A DNA stretch of 64,000 nucleotides from the NCBI GenBank assembly GCA_021018815.1, contig JAITYX010000003.1, forward strand, positions 3,644,501 to 3,708,500, read 5' to 3'. The position numbers were made by a program, and so were the translations under genes. Shown piece by piece: positions 1-11,345 of the stretch (its first letter is position 1; each line of letters begins with the position of its first letter). The stretch is from Talinum fruticosum (taxonomy: Eukaryota; Streptophyta; Magnoliopsida; Caryophyllales; Talinaceae). The notes beneath the pieces were generated by a model that saw nothing but the letters and a program-made list of their open reading frames with translations, was not told where the DNA came from and did no database searches.

Positions 1-840
1 AACTTTTCTAAGTGCTCTAGAATCTTTTCGAGTGTTATAGAAACCATTGCATATGTTCTCACCTGATTCCGACTGACTCGAAAGCATACTCTTGCTTATC
101 ACATCACACACGAGTTCGAGTCACTCAAATAACGCTCATAATTATTGCATGTTTAAACATTTGCTCTAACCTACATAAACTCGGTTCGACTTTATGTTCT
201 AAGCCCGATTGAATTACAATGTTAATTCCTCTCCTTAAGTGAGCTTACTTTGTTTGAACCATGTCTGTCTAAGTTCAAGTCTCGATTACTGTAATAATTC
301 TTCCCTAACTTGGTTTACTTCTAGATTGACTCGGATGGAATTTGAGCATAATGGATATTAGACTCGGAAAATTCCATTTCTTCACGACTCGAGATAATTA
401 TGCACTTAATTATCTTAATTAATTTATTATCTCGTGTCTAACCTTGGACCAAAGTATTTTATACTTTGAGAACCAAATTGATTTACTTTTGTAGGTTATT
501 CAAATGAGGTTATCCTACTTTTGATTTAAAAAAGTAACCGGCTTAAAAATGTAAAATCACCGAGCACACAAGGCTTTTCCTACTTCTAACCTAGGCCTAG
601 ACACTCGTGTCGGGATTGTCTGTTTCCAAAGCTGGAAATCTTCAACACTAAGCTCAACGGTGGTTTCCACCCTACCTTTCGGACACTACGAGTGGTTTAG
701 CACATCAAAAGGAGTCAAGAGCCGTTGCCCAACGTTCACACCTAAATGGATATTTTCTAAGTCACTCAGAAAAGTCATTGCAACGATCATAAAGGACTTC
801 TTATCAAAAGATAGTCGAACGGCTAATCTACCTAGTCATC

Positions 841-848
841 TATAAATA
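841..848 (+). promoter_or_regulatory. LTR TATA box
   Basis: TATAAATA inside the conserved stretch catctataaatagaagcc. The equivalent site is seen in most LTRs of the window: 10163 (tatgaata), 12718 (tatagata), 18838, 26906, 44848, 54224, 57571 and 59284 on plus, and 29275, 37135, 60955 and 62802 on minus. In the older D 5' LTR (near 14110) it is lost. This should start the genomic RNA about 30 bases downstream. Confidence 0.8.
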
Positions 849-1039
849 GAAGCCAACTCTCAAGACTTGAAGATTGCTGGAACCATTGCCAAATACACAT
901 ACTTAAGCAAAAGTCGTTGTATTCACATTCAATCTTCTACTTAGAACTCCAACTCTATACTTAATATCTTTACGAGTTGTAAGCCCTTGTAATCAATCAC
1001 AAACACTTATGCTTACTTTATGAGTAAGGTCCTTTGACT

Positions 1040-1404
1040 GAGCTGTAAGGTTTAACTCAGCTCATTTGTCCCTAACTGTAAAGGTTACCTCGGTTAGGAA
1101 GTACTAGATCGAGATAAGGGAACCTCCGAGTCTAGGAAAATCGTGTAAGGAATTGTCTAAGGGAGAAATTCTAGTTAAGTCTTTCTACTTGTATTTTGTG
1201 GATTCAAAATAGTGGATTTAACTTGGTGCTTGGATTAGCACCGACCGTGGTTTTCTGCCCCAGGAGGGTTTCCACGTAATTTCTAAGTTAACACTTTTCC
1301 GAGTCCAATCTAGACTCGGATCTGTCTCAAAGTTAGTTTTAGTTTTAATCTTCTATTCTTTGTTCTAATTTCCTCATCACCCTATTCACCCCCCTCTAGG
1401 GTGA
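1040..1404 (+). other. Chain of hairpins in R-U5
   Basis: Five inverted repeats lie in order. H1 is GAGCTG/CAGCTC (1040-1063). H2 is CCTAAC/GTTAGG (1071-1098). H3 is GGTGCT/AGCACC (1225-1242). H4 is CGTGG/CCACG (1246-1276). H5 is TCACCC/GGGTGA (1386-1404), ending 27 bases before the LTR end. Stems of H1-H3 change on both sides together in other LTR subfamilies, which suggests a folded RNA leader. Function is not known; packaging, dimerisation or primer presentation are guesses. Confidence 0.6.
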
Positions 1405-1433
1405 CTTAACTTCTCCAAGAGCAAACCTTCAAT

Positions 1434-1445
1434 TGGTGTCGAGCC
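1434..1445 (+). other. Primer binding site, element X
   Basis: tggtgtcgagcc starts two bases after the LTR. Plant initiator tRNA-Met would give TGGTATCAGAGCC, so the site matches apart from one substitution and a missing base at the CAG. The same missing base occurs in every primer site of this window. Confidence 0.8.
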
Positions 1446-1489
1446 TAGCCTTTCGAAAGGATTTAACCATCCAAAGGTTTAAAGATCAA

Positions 1490-3300
1490 ATGGATCGAGA
1501 ACAATGGAGAGTTTGATGAAGGAAGATCTTCCAACGAAACCACCAAAGTTCAAAGGATCTAGCTTCATGCACTTGGAAGAAGCTCATGGAATGTTTCCTG
1601 TTGGATCACGATGAAGATGTCCGGAACATCATACAAGTAGGGAACTATATTCCAATGAAGATGAAAGAAACAAGACTCGTGCCGAAGACAAAGTCCGAAT
1701 ACCCCACTAAGGAAGCAGAGAAGTTCAGAAAGAACTTCAAGGCGATGAACATTCCGATATGCGCCATCAGCTCGGAAGAATACAACCGAGTGTCAACCTA
1801 TGACACAGCTAAAGAAGTGTGGGACACGCTTGTCAACGATTATTAAGGCACAAGCCAAGTTAGACAAGCGAAGATAAGCCAATATCTTCGAAGTAAGAGT
1901 TCTTCAAGATGGAGCCGAAGAAAACATCACTCAAATGTTCATCCGATTCACTGAGATTACTAACAATCTTAAATCTCTAGGTAGAAAGATTTTGCATGAG
2001 GAAATGTGTAGAAAGATACTCGAAGTCTACCCAAGAAAAGATGGGGTCCCAAGGTGGCATCCATCAAAGAGACTCAGAACCTCTCCTTAATTAAGCCGGA
2101 CAAACTCATTGGGAAGCTACTCACCCATGAGATCCACCTAGAAGAGGAGGATGTAGAGGTCAGCACTAAAAAGAACATTCCACTAAGGGCCTCGGAAAAC
2201 AGAGAAGCAAATGCGAGTTCCTCTCACTCATAAGAGGATCCCATGGCACTTATCGCCGGAGGCTTCAAAAGAATGATGAAGCACAAAAGATGGGTTAGAA
2301 TCCAATAGAAGAGTTCTATAAGAAAGACAAGAGGGATAGAAAAGGTAAACACTCTTTCCCTTCAAAGTTATCTTTAACTAAGAACTCAGTCTGTTTTCAA
2401 TGTGGTAGCAAGGAACACATAGTCAAAGACTGTCCCAAGAGAAAGAGGGACAAAAAGAAGAAAAAGGTTATGATGGCCACATGGAGTGATGAAGACTCAT
2501 CAAAAGATGATGAGGACTCAGATGATTCAAAGTGTTTGATGACACTCTCAAACTCGAAGCCGAATCGGACTCGGACTCGGATCACTAAGATAGTGAGGAA
2601 ACAAATCCTCAGCGAGGTAATTGAATAGTTCCTTAAGTTCTCCAAAGTTGATTTTGCTAAATACATTTATACTTTGGAAGAAAGGTCCAATTCGACTCTT
2701 CTCAATTTAAAGAAAAACTTGAGTTTGTTACTTCGAGAGCATCTCTTTGAAAAATGAATTAGAAAAGCTGAGACTTACTCTAACAGAACTTAAGACTAGT
2801 GCTCAGTCTAATGAGACCGAGTCCGAGTCACTCATATAAGAAAATGAACATCTGAAGCAAGAACTCAACAAGTCTCAAGAGCTTACTTTAAAATTTACTC
2901 AAGGTCGGAAAAACCTTGATATGCTCTTAGGGTCTCAATGTGTCTCCTTCGTAAAAGAAGGACTTGGTTTCAACAAAGAGGAGGAATCCAATTCCTACTC
3001 GGAACTTTTCAAAAATGGTTCCGAAGCTGTGAAGTTCGGGAAGGCTAATCACGGTCCCATTCATAAGAATGAAAGGAGGACTGAGCCTAGACTAGCTTAC
3101 AAGAGAAAACCTTCTCCACCGGTTTATAAAAGAACAGACTTTTCAAAAGAAAGAGACACAGACTCAGTTCTCTAAAAGAAAGACTTGGAATCGGACCAAA
3201 CACAAAGTTATTCAAATCTGGGTTCCCAAGAGTCTTCTTCCTCGAAAAGGACCACAGTAAAGGGAGTTACTGGGTTCATTAGAGGAAGTGAGAAAGGTTA
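1490..3300 (+). pseudogene. gag: Broken gag, element X/Y
   Basis: Capsid/nucleocapsid polyprotein of a copia element. The ATG at 1490 is followed at once by a frameshift. The copia Gag body is in frame from 1586 to 1846 (it includes EEYNRVSTYDTAKEVWDTL) and then breaks. A CCHC knuckle, CFQCGSKEHIVKDC, is coded at 2392-2433. It is followed by a lysine-rich stretch, a Ser/Asp acidic block (2480-2540), a heptad-like coiled-coil region (2640-2900) and a basic linker (2921-3175). A long coiled coil after the knuckle fits Sirevirus Gag as I know it. Several breaks sit at inferred CAG/CTG sites, including the one just after the start codon. The gag-protease boundary is approximate. Confidence 0.85.
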
Positions 3301-6300
3301 GTTTGTTTCTAACTTGCGAGTGGCTCGAAAAGAACAAAGGGGCATTGGTGCCTGGACAGTAGATGCTCACGTCACATGTTAGGAAATCCAAGACTCTTTT
3401 CTGAGTTGGAAGAATACAGAGGCAAAGTCAAATTTGGAGATGACAACGAAGGGCAAGATAATTGCGATAGGCAAGATTGGAAAAGGAAACGATCTGGTCA
3501 GCCCAAGTATATCTTGTCAAGGGATTAAAGTACAATCTACTCAAGCATCTCTCAATCTGTGTGACAAAGGTCAAGAGGTATGATTCACTCGGACCAACTG
3601 TTATATCTCCGATGATACTACCAAGGAGACCAAGCTCTTAGGTAAGAGATTAGGTAACACCTATAGTATTCCTCTTTCTAACCCAAGTCAGAATTTATCT
3701 TGCTTAAAAGCATCTCTACATGATGATTTATGGACATGGCATCGTAGATTAGGTCATATTAGCATGCATACCATTAAGAAGCTTGCTTCTCATGGTTTAG
3801 TTAGAGGATTGGCTAACTGTGCATGTAAGAAAGATAAAATCTGTGAAGGTTGCACAAAAGGGAAATACGTCAAATCATCTTTCAAATCACTTAAAAGCTG
3901 TTTCCACATCAAAGGTGCTTGAAATGTTGCATATGGATTTATGTGGTGAAATCCTTGTCAAGAGTCTCGAAGGTAAATCATATGTGCTCGTGATTAGTGG
4001 TGATTACTCACGATTTACTTGGGTTTGTTTTCTTAAGCACAAAAATGAAGCATTTAAAGAGTTTAGCAAGCTCGCGAGAAAATCCAAGTTGAGTCTCGGA
4101 CTCGGATCCAGCGAATTCGAACTAACCATGGAAGGGAGTTCGACTACTCATATTTTGCAGAATTTTGTGATAAGAATGGCATCTCCCACAACTTCTCAGC
4201 ACCAAGAACTCCTCAACAAAATGGAGTAGTGGAGAGAAAGAACCGCACTCTTGAAGAAATAGGAAGGACAATGATGATTGAACATGATCTACCCTACTAT
4301 TTACTGGGCTGAGGCCGTCAACACAACCAACTACACATTAAATAGATGCCTCATCAAACGTATCCTGAAGAAAACTCCATATGAGCTTTATAAAGGGAAG
4401 AAACCCAACATTTCATATTTCAAACCCTTTGGATGTAAGTGCTTCGTTCACAACAATGGTAAGAATCACTCGACCAAATTTGATGCTAGGTCGGATGAAG
4501 GTATTTTTCTTGGTTATTCATCTCACAACGAAAGCATATCGTATTTTCAATAAGAGAACTAACAAAGTTAAAGAAAGCATCCACGTTGTTTTTGATGAGA
4601 TTGAATAGGAAAAACCAAGTAAGTCAACATTTGCAAACCTAAATCTCAGCAGAGATGATGATCTTGATGAAAATAAACTCATCAAGAATCAAATCAATCT
4701 CACTCGAACGAAGTGACTCGGAACAACATGACTCGGAATGAGACAAATCAAGAGCCGACTCAAAATGTTGAAGGTCAATCAGATGAACAAGCTCACTTAG
4801 AATAGAGTTCGAAGATTAACCAATTCAACCTACGGATCTGGTGAACCAAAGCACAGTACAACATTCAAGTATGCTTCTAGCCACCCACTAGAAAACATTT
4901 TATCCGATATAAATAGTAGGGTAAGAACTCGTTCCTCTCTTCAAAATCTTTGTGCATTCACTGCATTCATATCATTAACTGAACCCAGAAATGCACTAGA
5001 AGCCCTAAATGAACCTGAATGGGTAGAGGCCATGCAAGAGGAACTCAATCAATTCGAAAGAAACCAAGTCCGGACTCGACCAAAGGATCTTCTTACCACC
5101 CAGTCATAGGAACGAAATGGGTTTTCAAGAACAAACTGGATGAAGGTGGGTTGTTAGTCGAAATAAGGCTAGACTTGTGGCTCAAGGTTACAATGAAGAG
5201 AAAGGATTGATTGTGGGCAAACCTTTGCACTGTTGCCAAAATCAAAGCTATTAGAATCTTATTGGCATTTCTATCTAGCATGATTATCAAGTTATATCAA
5301 ATGGATGTTAAATGTCCTTTTCACAATGGTTTCATCGAAGACGAAGTCTATGTTGAGCAGCCCTCTGGATTTGAAAACTCAAAATTTCCAAATCATGTTT
5401 TCAAATTGCAAGAAGCTCTCTATGGTCTTATACAAGCTCTCGAGCTTGATATGAAAGACTGAAAAATTTCTTGGTTGAAAATGATTTTAAAAGAGGTCAG
5501 ATTGACGAGACTTTTTTATAAAAACAAAGGGGAAAGACTTTCTTATTGCTCGGATCTATGTTGATGACATTATTTTTGGAGCTACTAATGAAATTCTGTT
5601 TCGAGAGTTTTTCGAGTTAATAAGATAGGAATTTCAAATGAGTGTGATGGGAGAACTCAATTTCTTCCTTGGTCTACATATCAAGCAAGTGAAAGATGGC
5701 ATCTATGTCCATCAATCAAAGTATACCAAGGAGCTGCTGAAGAAGTACAAACTCCAAGATGCGAAACATGTAGCAACACCCATGAGCAGCGAGCATAAAA
5801 CTGGACTCGGTCGAGAAAGGTAAAGCAGTAGATCAAAAACTCTACCGAGGTATGATTGGATCTTTGCTGTATCTCACTTCCAGTAGGCCGGACATAATGT
5901 TTAGTGTCCGTCGGTGTGCAAGATTTCAATCTAATCCAAAAGAATCACATCTCACTACGGTGAAGAGAATATTCAAATATCTTGCAGGAACCTAGAATTT
6001 GGGTCTATGGTACTCTAGAGACTCGGAACCGACTCTCACTGGATACTCGGATGCTAACTATGCTGGATATAAAGTTGACAGAAAGAGCACATCAGGAGCT
6101 CGCCGGTTTTGGGCCAATCCCTAATATCTTGGTATTCAAAGAAGCAAAACTCAGTAGCTCTGTTAACTGCTGAAGCTGAGTATATTGCAGCTAAAGTATG
6201 TTGTGCTCAGATTTTATGGATAAAGCAACATTTAAGGGATCTTGGACTTTCATTCAAATCAATTCCACTCAAGTGTGATAATCAAAGTGCAATCAGCATC

Positions 6301-6498
6301 ACCAAGAATCCAGTTCAGCACTCAAAGATCGAACATATTGAGGTCGGGAATCATTTTCTGAGAGATCATTCTGAAAAGGGTGATATTGAACTTGAATTCA
6401 TTCCTACCAATCTTCAATTAGCTGATATCTTTACTAAGCCACTTAGTAAGGATCGGTTTTGCTTTATTAAGAATGAGCTTGGCATGATTAATGCATAA
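3301..6498 (+). pseudogene. pol: Broken pol (PR-IN-RT-RH), element X/Y
   Basis: Domains in copia order. The protease site near 3350 reads LDSRCSRHM, so the usual D-S-G has become D-S-R. The integrase zinc finger has both His at 3740 and 3755 and its Cys pair at 3842 and 3851. The integrase core (MDLCGEILVKSL, SRFTWVCFLKHKNEAF) runs from about 3930 and loses frame near 4080. The integrase C-terminal part is at 4278-4608. Reverse transcriptase runs from [14 protein letters not shown] near 5109 through YQMDVKCPFHNGF to YVDD at 5557-5568. RNase H runs from about 5990 to the taa at 6496-6498, ending NELGMINA. About ten frame breaks or stops; not expressible as read. Confidence 0.9.
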
Positions 6499-6891
6499 TT
6501 ATGTGCTTTTCGAGTATGATTACTTTGCATGATTATGTGTTGTATGCTTTCTTTCTTTAATAACAATTAGTTTAGTTAAACCAGTGATACTGAGCTCCGA
6601 GTTATTAGTTGTTTGCGGTTTCGAGTCACTCGAAACTTCACTAGGTCGGACTCAGATTTTGAGAAAAACGGACATCAAACTTCGAAATCATCTCTAGATC
6701 GAGTGGAGAATTTCGAAATTTCTTTTAAAATCTTTCTTTTTCTCTCTCTCGTCGTGCACATTGATCAAACAACTAGCCGTTTGGAGACAATCGATAGAAT
6801 TCTAACCATTGGAGAGCAGAAGCAGTCACACTGGTCCGAGGTGACCGTTGAAGAGCCGAGTCGAACGAATACCGAAGGACGATTATTTCTT

Positions 6892-6899
6892 TATAAATA
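6892..6899 (+). promoter_or_regulatory. Internal TATA box before ORF3
   Basis: tataaata follows the end of pol by about 390 bases and precedes the ORF3 ATG by about 285. It is followed by the pyrimidine-rich gctctttttccttcatt and a CT-rich leader. Elements E (42150), C (51017) and D (24306, as tatttata) have the same arrangement. This suggests a separate promoter for ORF3. It is inferred from position and conservation only. Confidence 0.55.
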
Positions 6900-7176
6900 G
6901 CGCTCTTTTTCCTTCATTTTGTTACTTTACTCTCTACTTACTTTCACTCTCTCAATTACTTCAACTCGAGCAAGCTCGCTCCGATCAAAAACTCCCGTCG
7001 CTCTCAAGCTAAGTGAAGGTCATCTCAAGTAAGCTCTGTCACTCTCAGCCCTCTCTTTCTACTCTTTCATTTTCTTTTTCCGCTCACTTTCGTAGAGCTA
7101 TCTCTCTCTCTTTCTCTCTCTCTCTCTCCTTCTCTTTCACAAAAGTTCATCTCTCTCTCTCTTTTCCATATCAAAC

Positions 7177-8740
7177 ATGCCGAAAGAGCTTCCCACCCCG
7201 ATTTTCTCGGTTCGTCACCAAGAAACCCCGTACCCAAAGCCAAGAAGGCCCCTCCAATCCTTCAAAACCTATTGTCACCCAACACCTTACGTTGGATGAC
7301 AAATTCTTCCCGACCACAAAGTTTTCGTGGTTGGCTCACATCAAATCAACAGGGGTTTACAATTTCCTCTATTTCAGCGAGTTCATATACCCAAAACATG
7401 TTTCGAGTTCTATTCTAACCTCTCTAGCTCCGAGGGTATCCTTACCTCCGAGTTCAAAATGTCACGATTCGCATCAACACCTCTCTTATCCACTAACTCT
7501 TCAAACTCTCTTTTCTTTTCCTCAACAGCAACCCCATACCTTTCAATGAGGTTGCTGATGACTTCTTTGAGAAGTACGCAAAAGAATTCCCGGGTCACGC
7601 AAAAACTTCTCTCGTGACCTAACTCAAATCGAGAATATTGTCTTCTTTGTTTTCTCGCGATGAGAACTTTCTTCTCACAGCATTCTAGCAAGGAGAACCC
7701 CAACTCCAAGCATTTAAAATCTCTCGTACGACATCCTCGAGGGCTATAAAGTAGACCTCTTTCCTGCTATAGTCGAGCAAATGGCGGTTGTGCTCGCTCG
7801 GACTCCAAAACAAGAAGAACACCCCACTTCCTTTCGGGGCTCTTCTCACCCTCAAAGTTCCTCTTCCCTTAGATGCTAACGTGGTTTCGAGGTCTGTAAT
7901 TGTCGTTGGCAAAAAGGAACTCCTTGGGTATGGATACCGGGAGACCCAACCGGGTGTCTAGGTTCATAGTTTAGAACCGAGGCCCCCTTCTCCGCCTCAT
8001 ACTCGGACCCAATCACCTCTCTCTTTACCTCCTCCACCTGGTGGTGCCTCCACTTCGGGTGTTTCTCAAGTTCTTTCTTCTGCTTTGTCCTTTGTTATGA
8101 TGGACAAAATCTCCTCGATGTCCACCGAGTTCAAGGACACCCTCCAGTCATTCAAGAGTCTCCTACGAGTCTATGACCATTAACCGGAAAACAACTCAAT
8201 CCCAAATCCGATAGCGAGCAAGACGTGCTTCTTGAGATGAAGGCACTGGTTAAGGAGCGAGAGGAGCTAATTGAGCTCCTTCGAGAACGGTGCTACATGG
8301 CGGCTCGGGATCCGATGGACTCATATACATCCGAAGAATCATCGAGTCCAGCCAAATCCTCCTCTCGAAGGGGGAGAATAAGGTGAAGAAGAAGAAAAAG
8401 AAGGAGCTGCATGGCTGAGGCAGCTCCATTTGAGGAAGGGGAGAAGGAAGCGGAACCAACAGCAGCGGCAATAGAGGGCTAAGGTTCTCCAAAACCTCAA
8501 CTGGAAGTGATCACCTTAAACAGTGAGTCCGAGTGGGTCGAAGACCTCGCTGACCATGGTTAGTCGGTAGTAAGTCGGCCTGAGCACGGCCCTCCTCGGT
8601 CGAGTTCCGGGAGGATGAGCCACTCAAAGCTGTTGCCCCCGCCTCGTTTGTCTACATCTTCCAGAGCATATCGGCGAAGGCGCACTGCACGTCCACCGAC
8701 CTCGACTCAAACTACTTCCTCTCCTCCATCTTAATTTTTT
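7177..8740 (+). pseudogene. Broken ORF3 (env-position protein), element X/Y
   Basis: The extra reading frame after pol. The ATG at 7177 starts MPK, and a one-base loss then shifts the frame. The conserved block LTLDDKFFPTTKFSWLAHI is coded near 7280-7335, followed by TGVYNFLYFSEFIYPK. Later parts are the ALLTLKVPLPLD-like block near 7840, a Pro/Ser stretch (7980-8080), a coiled-coil segment (8215-8300), a Glu/Lys block (8380-8420) and a Ser/Arg-rich C-terminal remnant near 8640-8700. No signal peptide or transmembrane segment is seen, so I do not call it an envelope protein. The N-terminal block resembles, from memory, the plant retroelement domain labelled putative plant transposon protein. 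Confidence 0.7.
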
Positions 8741-9220
8741 TTTTTTTCTGTTTTAATTTTTTTTCCGGACATATAAATCTGTATTGTCTTGATACATTCT
8801 TCCTCTTTTTGTTTTACTGAAAGTCAAGGGGAGAATAGTTAGAAATTTTTTTGTCTTGTTTAGGGGAGTTTTTCTCACCCTTTTTTGTGTAAATTTTTAG
8901 TTTAGATTATAATAAAATTTCATTTTCATGTTTATTGCTTTATGAGTTCTAATTATCTCTAAGTATATTTTTTATGAGTTTCAATTAAGTCGATCATTGC
9001 TCTGTTCCTCGGTATTCTTATACTACGATACTTTAGATTTTTTTTTTCATGCAATCTAAGCTTATTTGCTCCGATAGAATATAAGTTTCATTCATCGTAT
9101 CTACTCTATACAATTCTATCATGTTTTTCCGCCTTATCCTTTGAGAAGGGATGAAAAACCATATCTATATCACTAACAAAGTTTCTAAGTATGGAATGCC
9201 TTTCATCAAAAAGGGGAGAT
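8741..9220 (+). other. 3' UTR with repeated polypurine tracts
   Basis: No gene. A T/C-rich stretch (8736-8770) precedes polypurine-like tracts at about 8826 (caaggggagaat) and 8862 (aggggagtt). The terminal tract is at 9209-9220 (aaaaggggagat), directly before LTR Y. Multiple polypurine tracts here are a known Sirevirus trait as I recall it. Confidence 0.7.
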
Positions 9221-10748
9221 TGAAGACTCAGCCTTTACATATACATCATTCTGAGTTCCATCAAGGAATCAGGTATAAGACTTCATCTCTTATAAGGTTT
9301 TGATTAGAAGTCATTCTAAGTGTCTTAGAAACTTTTCCGAGTGATATAGAATCTTTTCGGAGTGTTACGAAACCACTTGCATATGTTCTCACTTGATTTT
9401 GACTCGACTCGGAAAGCATACTCGTTCACACACAGTTACGAGTCACTCGGACCACACTCGAATATATTGCATGTTCAAACATTTTCTCTATTGTGCATAA
9501 ACTCGGGATCGACTTCATGATCTAATTTTGATTGAATTATAATGTTAATTGATCTTTCTAAGTCAGCATGCTTGGTTTGAACATTGGTAGTCTAGATCAA
9601 GTCTTTCTATTATGATGTTCGTTATTTAACTTGCTTTGCTTCTAGACCGACTCGAGATGGAATTTGTGTATAATGGATATTAGACTCGAGAAAATTCCAC
9701 TCTTTTAGGACTCGGATATTTACACACTTAATTATCTTAATTAAATTATTATACTGTGTCTATTCTTAGACCAAAGTATTTTATACTTTGAGAACCAAAT
9801 TGATTTACTTTTGTAGGTTATTCAAACAAGGTTATCCTATTTTTCAATTACAAAAGTTACTGGCTTCAAGATGTCAAATCACCAGCGAGATAAGGCTTTT
9901 CCTACTTCGACCTAGGCCCGGACAATCGTGTTAGGGTTGTCTATTTCAAAAGCTGGAAATCTGCAACTCTAAGCTCAACGGTGGTTTCCACCCTACTTTT
10001 CGGACACCACCAATGGATTGGGACTTCCAAAGGAGTCAAGAGCCTTTGCCCAACATTCACACCTCAACGGATATTTTACGAGTGACTCGGAAAGACAATC
10101 GCAACGGTCACAAAGGACTTCTAGTAAAAACATAGTCACAACGGCTAGTTTGCTTGGTTATCTATGAATAGAAGCCAACTCTCAAGACTTGAAAATTGCT
10201 GAACCAACTGTCAATACACATACTTAAGCAAAAGTCATTGTATTCATACTCAATCTTCTACTTACAACTCCAACTTTGTACTTAACATCTTTATAAGTTG
10301 TAAGGTCTTGTAATCGATTACAAACACTCATTCTTACTTTCTAGGTAAGGTCCCTTAAGCGAGCTGTAAGGGTTAATTTAGCTCATTTGTCTCTAACTGT
10401 AAAGGTTATCTCGGTTAGGAAGTACTAGATAAGATAAAGGAATTTCTAAGTCTAGGAAAATCTTGTAAGGAATTGTTTAAGGGAGCAATTCGGGTGAGTC
10501 TATCTACTGTATTTTGTAGATTCAAAATAGTGAATTTGACTTGGTGCTTGGATTAGCACTAACCGTGTTTTTCTACCCCGGGAGGGTTTCCACGTAACTT
10601 TCGAGTTAGTACTTTCCTAAGTCCAATCTAGACTCGGACTCACCTCGGAGTAATTTCTAGTTTTATTATTCCATTACTTGTTTAAATTTCCTCATCACCT
10701 TATTCACCCCCTCTAGGGTGACTTAGTCTTTCCAAGAGCAAACCTTCA
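9221..10748 (+). repeat. LTR Y (full length)
   Basis: Starts tgaagactcag after a perfect polypurine tract and ends caaaccttca; 1528 bases. It differs in wording from the X LTRs over U3 and U5, so it is not the partner of 1-1431. It is followed by aatca and then by ORF3 coding sequence, which shows that Y had inserted in another ORF3. Its own 5' LTR is not in the window. Confidence 0.85.
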
Positions 10749-11345
10749 AATCACAAAATTGCTCAATCCCAAATCCGAGAGCAGCAGGATGTGCTTCTTG
10801 AGCTGAAAGCTCTCGTTAAGGAGGAAAGGGAGATGATTGAGCTCCTTCGTGAAAGACGCTCCAAGGCGACTCGGGATCCGGTTGACTCGGATACATCCGA
10901 AGAATCCTCGTGTCCGGCCAAGTCCCCTTTGCGGGGAAGATGAAGCAGAAGAAGAAGGAGGAGGAGAAGCGAGCTCGCATCCGAGGTAGCTCCATCCGAG
11001 GAAAAGAAGAAGAGGAGAAGAAAGCGGACACCGAAGCCGAATCAATCGAGGGCCAAGGTGCTCCGGAACCCCAACCGAAGTGATTAGCTCGGACAGTGAG
11101 TCCGGGTGGATCGAACGATCTTGCCGACCATGGTCGAGTCGGCAATAGAGCCGGCACCTCTCTCGGTCAAGTTCCGGGAGGATGAGCCTCCGGACGACTT
11201 AGTTCTAGGTCGGCCACTCGGAGATGAGCCCATCCCGGAGATACCAGTGCTGCCCCCGCCTCGTTCGTCTATATCTTCTAGATCTTATCGCGAAGGCGCA
11301 CTGCACGTCCACCGACCTCGACTCAAGCTGCTCCCTCCCTCCATC
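10749..11345 (+). pseudogene. ORF3 C-terminal half, element X
   Basis: Resumes ORF3 after LTR Y. It codes SQIREQQDVLLELKALV and a following Glu/Arg/Leu-rich coiled coil (10770-10860). Next come DSDTSEESS, a Glu/Lys/Arg block (10930-11035), an SDSESGW-like patch at about 11090, and a Pro/Ser/Arg tail with SSRSYR near 11260-11300. At least two frame changes. It overlaps in content with 8185-8740, which is what makes X a chimera. Confidence 0.7.

Larger units (their letters stand above)
1..1431 (+). repeat. 5' LTR of element X (start missing)
   Basis: The window opens roughly 110 bases into the LTR, judged against the complete LTR at 9221. It ends in aaccttca, directly followed by the primer site. 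The U3 part holds AACGG/CCGTTG motifs, then a TATA box at 841-848. The R-U5 part holds several hairpins. It is closest to the LTR at 11856-13305, which has lost about 90 bases around 12240. Confidence 0.9.

Noticed and set aside
660..845. Short frames in LTR U3 regions (also 12427-12636, 29317-29658, 44576-44852, 53953-54228 and 60958-61257)
   Set aside because: They lie in non-coding U3 before the TATA box, recur only because the LTR is repeated, and break freely between copies.
1..10748. LTRs 1-1431 and 9221-10748 as the two ends of one simple element
   Set aside because: U3 and U5 wording of 1-1431 matches 11856-13305, not 9221-10748, and ORF3 text continues after 10748.
10746..11157. Minus-strand frames over the ORF3 coiled-coil and Glu block (also 43496-43768, 52106-52619 and 52616-52933)
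   Set aside because: Leu/Ser/Phe/Pro-rich shadows of the Glu/Lys/Arg-rich plus-strand coding text; the plus-strand version is conserved between copies.
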